From: Methanoregula sp. UBA471
GTDB taxonomy: Archaea; Halobacteriota; Methanomicrobia; Methanomicrobiales; Methanospirillaceae
NCBI GenBank assembly: GCA_002495065.1
Contig: DADT01000013.1
Location: 1-6,645, forward strand
Direction: 5' to 3'
DNA: 6,645 nt
Shown: one piece after another, positions 1 through 4,721 of the stretch
Layout: each line of letters opens with the position of its first letter
Position numbering within the stretch: the stretch's first letter is position 1
Position numbers and translations under genes: made by a program
The notes under the pieces: generated by a model
Told to the model about the DNA's origin: nothing
The model's database searches: none
What the model saw: only the letters and a program-made list of their open reading frames with translations

Positions 1-664
1 CCTTGCGGAAGCAACCGTTTTTAAGACCGCCACATGATTCCTTTTCGGTTATCTCACCGGGGGTGCCTCCGGCGGCCAGCAGGAAGGTTGTATAATCGTC
101 GTCAAACGAGTCGTGGCAGGTGATGCAGGTGATTGCATCCCTCTGGGGGTCCGGAAAACCCCGTTCATCTTCGCATTCGATATCGAGGATGCAGATCCGG
201 GCGGGAGCATCGACCTTAACGGGAGCCACATCATGGTAATTCACCGGATTTCCTGGCGCAAAAACTCCCCCGGTGAGCCCGCTGTCGATCATGTACCGGG
301 TGGCAAACGGTATATCGGCTTCAAAGTGCCGGTAGCGCTCACGCACATCCCGGACATCTCCGGGACGCTGGGTAAAAAGCCGGCGGAGGGGCTCTCCACG
401 GATTGACGGGTAGGTTGTGCCGGGTTCAACCGTCACCTGGGGCGGGGCAGCTTTACTCTCTGCCTGATCGGCAGGCACGTAAAAATAGGGCCTGAACCCC
501 GTCACATCGAGACGGACTGCTTTTCGTTTCGCATCCCTTCCAAAGATATGGATAATGGGCCCATCCGGCGAGTTGCTGTATTCGACCTGGTTAATGGCAA
601 TCCTGATGCCGGAAAACTGGTCGAGGGTGGTCACACTCTCAGATGGCGAAGATTGCTCTGTCAT
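1..664 (-). CDS. polB: Family B DNA polymerase, N-terminal part (cut by left edge)
   Basis: Replicative or repair DNA polymerase of the archaeal family B, acting on chromosomal DNA in the cytoplasm. Translating the minus strand from the ATG at 664-662 gives 221 uninterrupted codons to the window edge. Visible landmarks are an N-terminal segment with TGFRPYFYV (residues 55-63), a PGDV motif (101-104) followed by the hallmark HFEADIPFATRYMIDSGL (113-130), and the Exo I motif ILDIEC (159-164), in which D161 and E163 would be metal-binding residues of the 3'-5' proofreading exonuclease. The FRPYFYV and PGDV segments match places where hyperthermophile PolB enzymes form the uracil read-ahead pocket; that function is inferred here. 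Polymerase motifs A, B and C lie outside the window. The start overlaps the mdh stop by one base (TGATG), and a weak Shine-Dalgarno-like GGCGGT lies just upstream inside mdh. The family call is firm; which polymerase role it fills cannot be seen. Confidence 0.93.
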   Translation of the reverse strand, partial: MTEQSSPSESVTTLDQFSGIRIAINQVEYSNSPDGPIIHIFGRDAKRKAVRLDVTGFRPYFYVPADQAESKAAPPQVTVEPGTTYPSIRGEPLRRLFTQRPGDVRDVRERYRHFEADIPFATRYMIDSGLTGGVFAPGNPVNYHDVAPVKVDAPARICILDIECEDERGFPDPQRDAITCITCHDSFDDDYTTFLLAAGGTPGEITEKESCGGLKNGCFRK

Positions 665-1530
665 CAGGATACCGCCCGGTCGCAGAGATCTTTCACAAAT
701 TTTCCCGCTTCGTCCATCTTTTTCCTCTCCCATTCATCAAGTTCCCATTCCTCGATCTTCCGGATTCCGCTGTGCCCTACCCGGGCAGGGACACCAAGGG
801 AACACCCGGATAAACCGTATTCTCCTTCAAGCACCGCTGAACAGGCGATCAGTTCCTGTTCGTCCTTGAGAATGATGCGGGCAAGATGGGCCAGGTGGAG
901 GGCCGGGCCAAAAACGGTACCCCCCTTCCCCTTGATCACTTCCATGCTTGCGCCCCGCAGCTCCGTGAGGATCTCTTCCCGCTGTTTTGTGTCCACCACT
1001 GAAGCAAGGCCGGAAAAGTACGGGACCTGGTGCTCGCCATGCTCGCCAAACACAAAAGGAAATCCGGTAATCCCGCGGTTCCTGAGTGCAAGACCGAACC
1101 GTGCGCTGTCAAGTTGTCCGCCAAAACCTATGCATCTCTCCCTGCTGATGCCGGTTTTTTTGCAGAGTACAAAGTTGTTTGCATCCATCGGGTTTGTTAC
1201 CGTGACGAGAATACCGGAAAATCCTTTCAGCAGCGAGATGCAGTCAAAGGTCGCAGACAGGTTGGTTTCAAGAAGGTCGGCACGTGATTTTATTGACGGG
1301 TTTCGCGGCATACCTGCTGAAAAAATACAGATATCCGAGTCACGGATTTCAGCCGTATCAGTACTGATCGGTATCTGGAGCCCGGTATGTTCGAGGTCCA
1401 GCACCTGGGCCCTGAGCAGTCCGGGATCGCAGTCGTACAGGATCAGTTCATCCACAATTCCCAGGGATGTCGCGAGGTAGGCGACCTCACCACCGATCCT
1501 CCCGACTCCTACCACCGCAAGACGTGCCAT
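664..1530 (-). CDS. mdh: Malate dehydrogenase (LDH/MDH family)
   Basis: Cytosolic NAD(P)-dependent oxidoreductase interconverting malate and oxaloacetate; in methanogens it serves the incomplete TCA pathway for biosynthesis. The 288 residues begin with a Rossmann motif GVGRIGG (G8, G10, G13). D33 at the end of the second strand usually favours NAD over NADP. The substrate loop reads AGMPRNPSIKSRADLLETN (72-90). The arginine at 76 sits where lactate dehydrogenases have glutamine, which supports malate, and R83 is the second substrate arginine. N113 in VTNP, R144 in LDSARF and the catalytic H164 in GEHG complete the active site. The protein is slightly shorter than the usual 300-330 residues but has no visible break. 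The ATG at 1530 is preceded by no good ribosome binding site and lies about 28 bases from a TATA-like stretch, so the message may be leaderless. It is the first gene of a unit with polB. Preference for malate over lactate is inferred from sequence. Confidence 0.93.
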   Translation of the reverse strand: MARLAVVGVGRIGGEVAYLATSLGIVDELILYDCDPGLLRAQVLDLEHTGLQIPISTDTAEIRDSDICIFSAGMPRNPSIKSRADLLETNLSATFDCISLLKGFSGILVTVTNPMDANNFVLCKKTGISRERCIGFGGQLDSARFGLALRNRGITGFPFVFGEHGEHQVPYFSGLASVVDTKQREEILTELRGASMEVIKGKGGTVFGPALHLAHLARIILKDEQELIACSAVLEGEYGLSGCSLGVPARVGHSGIRKIEEWELDEWERKKMDEAGKFVKDLCDRAVS

Positions 1531-1551
1531 CCTTATACAATATGGGATGCT

Positions 1552-1564
1552 GATAATAATTAAT
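1552..1564 (-). promoter_or_regulatory. Probable TATA-box promoter of mdh-polB
   Basis: On the minus strand this reads ATTAATTATTATC, a TATA-like AT-rich element whose centre lies about 28 bases upstream of the mdh ATG. Archaeal transcription starts about 25 bases downstream of the TATA centre, which would put the start at or a few bases before the ATG. That fits the absence of a spaced Shine-Dalgarno sequence and suggests a leaderless or nearly leaderless message. Confidence 0.45.
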
Positions 1565-1713
1565 GTGGGACTTACTCAAAGACGGTTGCTGCAGAACTTC
1601 CTGAACTATTCTGTGTTTATGAATCAGCCTCGCTAACCTGAACCGGAAAGAGAAAAGAAGCACTTTTTAGTATGCTATCGTGTATTTTTTGAGTTTTTCG
1701 ATTTCGTATTCCT

Positions 1714-1757
1714 ATGATGAACGCCGCCGCCCCCGAAGGGACGCTCCCGTGTCGGAT
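1714..1757 (+). repeat. GC-rich intergenic island, copy A
   Basis: ATGAACGCCGCCGC followed by CCCCGAAGGG stands out from AT-rich flanks. A similar block is at 4626-4664, where ATGAACCCCGCCGCG is followed by CCCCGGAGAGG. Read as a frame from 1717, it gives a 15-residue peptide starting MNAAAPEG and stopping at 1764; the other copy starts MNPAAPRR. The two could be copies of a dispersed element, a tiny gene or a small RNA. Only the sequence similarity is seen directly; its nature is unknown. Confidence 0.4.
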
Positions 1758-1991
1758 TTGGTAACGGTAAAAACTCCGGAAACGACCATGCTCAGCCGTG
1801 CCTCGAGAGGCCTGAGGCGTGAAGTCACCATAATTTCAGTTAATTCTCTTGAGGATACTTATTAAATATCAGCGTCTCTGACCTTTATCCGGACAGAGTG
1901 CTTTTTTAGTATTCATGACGTCTGATCGGGCGGATGAAACAAAAAACGGCTCCGTAGAAAACCCCGATTTTATGTGACTAACTGATAATTA

Positions 1992-2021
1992 GATTTCCAC
2001 GGATTTCCACGGATTTCCACG
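1992..2021. repeat. Three tandem copies of the 10-mer GATTTCCACG
   Basis: Perfect copies lie at 1992-2001, 2002-2011 and 2012-2021 with no spacers. The array ends at AGTATCAC and lies 18 bases upstream of the GCCAC-A-GTGGC dyad at 2040-2050. It may be a slippage-generated microsatellite, a set of protein-binding sites or part of a structured element. The unit is too short, and lacks the spacers, for CRISPR. Confidence 0.8.
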
Positions 2022-2039
2022 AGTATCACATGGGGGGAT

Positions 2040-2066
2040 GCCACAGTGGCGGGGGCATAGCCCCCG
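2040..2066. other. Two adjoining inverted repeats, one a strong GC hairpin
   Basis: GCCAC-A-GTGGC (2040-2050) runs directly into CGGGGGC-ATA-GCCCCCG (2050-2066), sharing one base. The second is a perfect 7-bp GC-only stem with a 3-base loop. No T-run follows and no gene ends nearby, so it does not look like a gene terminator. A TATA-like tract starts seven bases after it (2073-2087). It could be a structured RNA element, a regulator site or an end of a dispersed repeat. Confidence 0.65.
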
Positions 2067-2258
2067 AGAACGTTATAATAATAATTTCAAGAGAGCAAAA
2101 AAACAAATGATTCTTACGACTTTGTGGGGCCTCTCTTCTCCTTTGTATCAACATTCTGCACATAGAGAGCGTCTTTGGGATTTCCTTTCATTGACAGCAC
2201 CGGCTCTCCGGTCAGATTCCCGTATCTTTATTTCATCCGCCGGAGAATTATCCCGTGT

Positions 2259-2681
2259 ATGAAGACAACGTTCATGCTCCTTGTCATCGTTCTTGCCGTG
2301 CTTGCCTGTGGGTGTACGGGGGCCTCACCTACGGACACCGCTCCTGCCCTGCCGGACCTCACCGGCACCTGGACCGGGCCTATGCTTGGCTACGATGAGG
2401 GCACCGGGTTCACGGACTATCCTCACCTCACGATGGCGATGGTGATAGAGGAACAGCACGGCCGGCTGTTCTCCGGCCATATGCTGTTCAACGCGAACGG
2501 CACCGAATGGACAACAGGCATTGCCGGTGCTATCGGGAGGAATAACAGAACGCTTACTATCGTTGAGAAGGACGGAGGTTACTGTGCCGGGGAGGTCCTT
2601 GCACCTGATGAGATCGAACTGACATATATGCAGGACGGTTCGCCGTACAGCATTGCAGTGGATTTTCTGAAGAGAGGATAA
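2259..2681 (+). CDS. Small uncharacterised lipoprotein (140 aa)
   Basis: Predicted surface lipoprotein of unknown function. The ATG at 2259 gives a short basic start (MKTT), a hydrophobic segment at about residues 5-16 and a lipobox-like ACGC ending at C19, so this start is preferred over the upstream in-frame extension from 2175. The mature part opens with DLTGTWTGPMLGY and is rich in Thr, Gly and acidic residues, with short alternating segments such as LTMAMVIEEQ, GRLFSGHMLF, RTLTIVEKDG and EIELTYMQDG. This pattern suggests a small all-beta, lipocalin-like barrel. Two or more N-x-S/T sequons fit an exported archaeal protein. GGAG at 2242-2245 is 13 bases from the ATG, rather far; a TATA-like CTTTATTTC (2226-2234) about 29 bases upstream would instead give a leaderless message. 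A poly-T tract follows the stop. I believe similar proteins occur in other Methanomicrobiales, but no function is known to me. Confidence 0.82.
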   Translation: MKTTFMLLVIVLAVLACGCTGASPTDTAPALPDLTGTWTGPMLGYDEGTGFTDYPHLTMAMVIEEQHGRLFSGHMLFNANGTEWTTGIAGAIGRNNRTLTIVEKDGGYCAGEVLAPDEIELTYMQDGSPYSIAVDFLKRG

Positions 2682-2698
2682 GGCAGGTTGCGGGCAGA

Positions 2699-2708
2699 AA
2701 TTTTTTTT
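2699..2708 (+). terminator. Poly-T terminator after the small lipoprotein gene
   Basis: Eight consecutive T residues (2701-2708) lie about 20 bases after the stop codon. Oligo-T tracts are enough for intrinsic termination by archaeal RNA polymerase, and a separate promoter lies between this tract and the next gene. Confidence 0.6.
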
Positions 2709-2752
2709 CGTGCTCAGGGAGTGCCGCTGAAAAAGCGGGAACACAAGTTGAA

Positions 2753-2764
2753 GTGTTTATATCC
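2753..2764 (+). promoter_or_regulatory. TATA-box promoter of the CDF-family gene
   Basis: TTTATAT (2756-2762) is centred about 33 bases upstream of the ATG at 2792, preceded by a purine-rich AAGTG where a BRE element would sit. The predicted transcription start is about 5 bases before the ATG. There is no Shine-Dalgarno sequence in front of the ATG, which fits a nearly leaderless message. Confidence 0.55.
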
Positions 2765-2791
2765 GAACCGTGACAATATCCGGTATATCAA

Positions 2792-3727
2792 ATGGCAGGC
2801 GATACGATCCGTCCCTCAGATGGCGGGGCAGGTGAGACCACACCGGCGGAATCCCGGCAGCGGACGGTTCTGATCAGTCTTTGCTCCGATATCCTCATAT
2901 GGCTTCCCGAGGTGGTCGCCGCTTTCTTTACCGGTTCTGTCACCCTGTTTGCCGATGTTGCAAAATGCGGCAACGAGATCCTGGCAACCTTTTTTGCCTA
3001 CCTTGTGATCAGGAAGATGAAAAAGGAGGGGCAGTTCTCGTACGATTTCGGTATGGGAAAGTTCGAGACCATAACACGGATCACCACGGGCGTCGTGATG
3101 CTGGTCTCCCTCTTTATCATCATATTCTTCACCTTCCAGCGGCTCCTGCATCCCGAACCGCTCCAGCAGGGGGGTGAGTTCCTTATCATCGCCCTCATCA
3201 CGGTAGTCAGCATTGTCGATGCCTACCAGTGGCGAAAGAATTACCGCATCGCGCAGGACGACCCGTCCCCCATCATTGAATCGCAATGGAAACTCCGGAG
3301 GGCAAAGACCTTTGCAGACCTCTCGGTCCTCCTTGCGATGCTCCTTTCGTTCGGTTTCCATGGATACCCGGGGATAGAGTACATCGATCCCGCCGTTTCG
3401 TTCGTGATCATCGGGTTCCTGCTCGTTGCCGGTTACAAGGAGATTTCTTCTTCCCTTCCGGACCTTGTCGATAAGACCCTCGAAGAGGAGTACCAGATTG
3501 TCATCATCGGGGAACTGACCGCAATGTTTGATAAGTACAATGCTTTCTATGGTGTCCGGTCACGCAGGTCGGGAAGCCACATCTATATCGAGATCTCGCT
3601 GGGATTCGAACCTGAACAGAAGATGGGAGATGTCCAGGCATTTATTGATTCGCTGAAAATTTCAATCGAGAAAAAGATCCCCGGCAGCATTGTCAGCATC
3701 GTCCCGGCCAGCGGAACGTGCGGATAA
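2792..3727 (+). CDS. Cation diffusion facilitator (CDF) family membrane protein, atypical metal site
   Basis: Inner membrane protein of the CDF fold, whose typical members export Zn, Fe, Mn or other divalent cations in exchange for protons. Of 311 residues, about 25 form a polar N-terminus. Six membrane segments follow at roughly 25-47, 50-73, 94-116, 129-147, 173-190 and 199-215, then a C-terminal cytoplasmic domain (about 219-311) with the family pattern GVRSRRSGSHIYIEI. The loop motif YDFGMGKFE (84-92) is also typical. The odd feature is the membrane metal site. The usual D/H-x3-D pair of helix 2 is K58-x3-E62 (FADVAKCGNE), and the H/D-x3-D pair of helix 5 is K172-x3-D176 (AKTFAD). The C-terminal domain also lacks the histidine often seen near the end (here SIVPAS). 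I recall that a CDF subgroup with lysine at these places exists, so this may be a shared variant and not decay. Substrate cannot be assigned. The gene seems to be its own transcription unit, with a TATA box and a hairpin terminator. Confidence 0.88.
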   Translation: MAGDTIRPSDGGAGETTPAESRQRTVLISLCSDILIWLPEVVAAFFTGSVTLFADVAKCGNEILATFFAYLVIRKMKKEGQFSYDFGMGKFETITRITTGVVMLVSLFIIIFFTFQRLLHPEPLQQGGEFLIIALITVVSIVDAYQWRKNYRIAQDDPSPIIESQWKLRRAKTFADLSVLLAMLLSFGFHGYPGIEYIDPAVSFVIIGFLLVAGYKEISSSLPDLVDKTLEEEYQIVIIGELTAMFDKYNAFYGVRSRRSGSHIYIEISLGFEPEQKMGDVQAFIDSLKISIEKKIPGSIVSIVPASGTCG

Positions 3728-3754
3728 ACGGAATGGCCATAAAAATCCGTTTTT
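3726..3754 (+). terminator. Hairpin plus T-run terminator of the CDF-family gene
   Basis: AAACGGA (3726-3732, overlapping the TAA stop) pairs with TCCGTTT (3746-3752) across a 13-base loop, and five T residues end at 3754. The 7-bp stem running into a T-run looks like an intrinsic terminator. Confidence 0.6.
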
Positions 3755-3831
3755 CATATTATTCATGTGCCTGTCTGTGTAATTCACATTAGCCAGCGAC
3801 AAATTTTTTTAAAACTGAATTCATGGTACGA

Positions 3832-3849
3832 TGAATTAATTAATTTAAT
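3832..3849 (+). promoter_or_regulatory. AT-rich promoter region of the cupin lipoprotein gene
   Basis: GAATTAATTAATTTAAT is a good TATA-like stretch. If used, transcription would start near 3866 and translation at the ATG at 3874. A second T/A tract, AAATTTTTTTAAAA (3801-3814), would put the start near 3834 and allow the upstream GTG codons at 3850 or 3853. The sequence does not decide between them. Confidence 0.4.
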
Positions 3850-4383
3850 GTGGTGGGGAATAAACGGGAATATATGGCTGGAAACTTCGGATTAGTGTGT
3901 TTATGTATCTTCGTTGTATTCGTAATCACATCGGGATGCACTTCCCAACCCGTCAACCTCACCCGGGAGAACATAACCGTTAATCAGACAATTTCAACTG
4001 CCATCACCCGTCTGGAGTATCACCGGATATACCTGGACGCACAGGGTGAATCACACTTTGATACCGTGATGGTCGAGCAGTCCCTCGTGACTGCAGCACC
4101 GCCTGCTCCCCCACTCTACCTTTCGGCGAATAAACCTGCAACCAGCTACCTGTTCTATTCTTTTCAACCCGGCTGGTACGGCGACTGGCATCCGGTGCCC
4201 GCCAGGCAATTCATGGCCCTCCTTTCAGGTGAGGTGGAGGTGGAAACCAGCGATGGAGATATCCAGCAATTCGGACCCGGGGATATCATCCTGCTCGAGG
4301 ATATGGGAGGGAAGGGGCACCGGTCAAGGAACATCGGTGATGAGTATCTCAGTTTTTTCGTCGTCCAGATTCCTGCAGCCTGA
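3850..4383 (+). CDS. Lipoprotein with C-terminal cupin domain
   Basis: Predicted surface-anchored cupin protein of unknown substrate. From the GTG at 3850 it has 177 residues: a basic n-region (NKRE), a hydrophobic stretch at about 12-27 and a lipobox-like TSGC ending at C30. The ATG at 3874 would also leave the lipobox intact but gives an n-region with no positive charge, so the GTG start (3850 or 3853) is slightly preferred for export, while promoter spacing could favour the ATG. Residues 31-110 are a Thr/Asn/Pro-rich linker and a strand-rich region with several N-x-S/T sequons. The cupin core is about 110-175: GDWHPVPARQFMALLSG for motif 1 and FGPGDIILLE plus GKGHRSRN for motif 2. H114, Q120 and H157 occupy expected ligand positions, but the second histidine of the usual HxH and the glutamate are missing. 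It could bind a small molecule without metal or act as a non-classical metallo-cupin. It is followed by a poly-T tract and stands alone. Confidence 0.85.
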   Translation: MVGNKREYMAGNFGLVCLCIFVVFVITSGCTSQPVNLTRENITVNQTISTAITRLEYHRIYLDAQGESHFDTVMVEQSLVTAAPPAPPLYLSANKPATSYLFYSFQPGWYGDWHPVPARQFMALLSGEVEVETSDGDIQQFGPGDIILLEDMGGKGHRSRNIGDEYLSFFVVQIPAA

Positions 4384-4407
4384 TGCCTGCATCCACCTCC
4401 TTTTTTT
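4382..4407 (+). terminator. Poly-T terminator after the cupin lipoprotein gene
   Basis: Seven T residues (4401-4407) lie about 18 bases after the stop. A short inverted repeat, GATGC-CT-GCATC (4382-4393), precedes them, though its loop is very tight. The T-tract alone is a plausible archaeal terminator. Confidence 0.5.
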
Positions 4408-4422
4408 GCTTTTATTGATGGC

Positions 4423-4496
4423 ACCGGTTACCAGGTCTCCCCATTTTCAAAGCGTTCGGCATACCTTGTGATCCCGTTTCCCGTCAACCGGTTACC
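4423..4496. repeat. Pair of direct repeats ACCGGTTACC
   Basis: Identical 10-mers lie at 4423-4432 and 4487-4496, 64 bases apart from start to start. Each contains the self-complementary ACCGGT. They sit in a convergent gap where an operator would be unexpected, so their meaning is unclear and chance is possible. Confidence 0.4.
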
Positions 4497-4596
4497 GTGA
4501 ACTCATAGAAAACTTCATCCTCGACTACCTCTCGTGACTAAACCCGACAAAAAAGAGGATTTCCCACGTAAATTAAATTAAACCGATATGAGTCAT

Positions 4597-4610
4597 GGAA
4601 TATTTATTCC
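4597..4610. other. 14-bp palindrome GGAATATTTATTCC
   Basis: Arms GGAATA and TATTCC around a TT centre, located 15 bases upstream of GC-rich island B. The centre is TATA-like, so it could be a promoter for a short plus-strand transcript covering the island, or a regulator site. Confidence 0.4.
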
Positions 4611-4625
4611 TCATAATTATTTGCG

Positions 4626-4664
4626 ATGAACCCCGCCGCGCCCCGGAGAGGCCCTGGAGCGGGG
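4626..4664 (+). repeat. GC-rich intergenic island, copy B
   Basis: Begins ATGAACCCCGCCGCG and resembles copy A at 1717-1740, with about 20 of the first 24 aligned bases the same when one gap is allowed. CCCCGC (4631-4636) can pair with GCGGGG (4659-4664). In frame from 4626 it reads MNPAAPRRGPGAGSP, parallel to MNAAAPEG in copy A. Upstream sequence is AT-rich with a palindromic TATA-like element. A dispersed repeat, small RNA or tiny gene are all possible. Confidence 0.4.
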
Positions 4665-4721
4665 AGCCCTCATAAAATTACAGGGTTTAATGATTTTCAT
4701 GGTTTGGGTGCGAACTCCCGT

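Larger units (their letters stand above)
1565..2258. other. Long intergenic gap between divergent mdh and lipoprotein genes
   Basis: Nearly 700 bases with no convincing gene. It is mostly AT-rich, interrupted by a GC-rich island (about 1717-1757), a small inverted repeat (GCCTC at 1800-1804 with GAGGC at 1814-1818), a tandem 10-mer (1992-2021) and a strong hairpin (2050-2066). TTTTTAGTAT occurs twice, at 1664-1673 and 1903-1912. Open frames at 1680-1865 and 2038-2262 have low-complexity or arginine-rich, non-protein-like translations and no clear initiation signals. AT-rich candidates for a plus-strand promoter are TTATAATAATAATTT (2073-2087) and CTTTATTTC (2226-2234). Confidence 0.7.
4384..4721. 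other. Convergent intergenic gap
   Basis: No convincing gene lies between the cupin gene (plus) and the SBP-Cache gene (minus). The gap holds the poly-T terminator, two direct repeats of ACCGGTTACC, a run of six A residues (4549-4554) that would read as T on the minus strand and could end the opposing transcript, the palindrome at 4597-4610 and GC-rich island B at 4626-4664. An open frame starting at 4626 runs far into the opposing gene and is not believed. Confidence 0.65.

Noticed and set aside
548..1480. Long plus-strand open frame (310 codons) opposite mdh
   Set aside because: The minus strand carries an intact malate dehydrogenase with all active-site motifs. The plus-strand translation is rich in Ser, Arg and Pro without any domain, typical of an antisense shadow.
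1714..1790. ATGATGA at 1714-1720 as the C box of an archaeal C/D box RNA
   Set aside because: No D box (CTGA) lies within the usual 50-70 bases, and no D'/C' pair is visible.
1680..1865. Small plus-strand open frame in the intergenic gap
   Set aside because: It starts with GTG without a ribosome binding site, the translation is arginine-rich and crosses GC-rich island A in a different frame, and it has no protein-like features.
1664..1912. TTTTTAGTAT at 1664-1673 and 1903-1912 as flanking repeats of an inserted element
   Set aside because: The match is short and AT-rich, there are no inverted ends or coding content between, and chance is likely in this sequence.
1992..2021. CRISPR array
   Set aside because: The unit is only 10 bases, with no spacers and no cas genes nearby.
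2038..2262. Plus-strand open frame across the hairpin
   Set aside because: It begins inside a perfect inverted repeat, overlaps the lipoprotein start in another frame, and its translation shows no domain or signal.
2816..3361. Minus-strand open frame opposite the CDF-family gene
   Set aside because: The plus strand has clear membrane helices and CDF motifs; the opposite frame is a charged low-complexity shadow.
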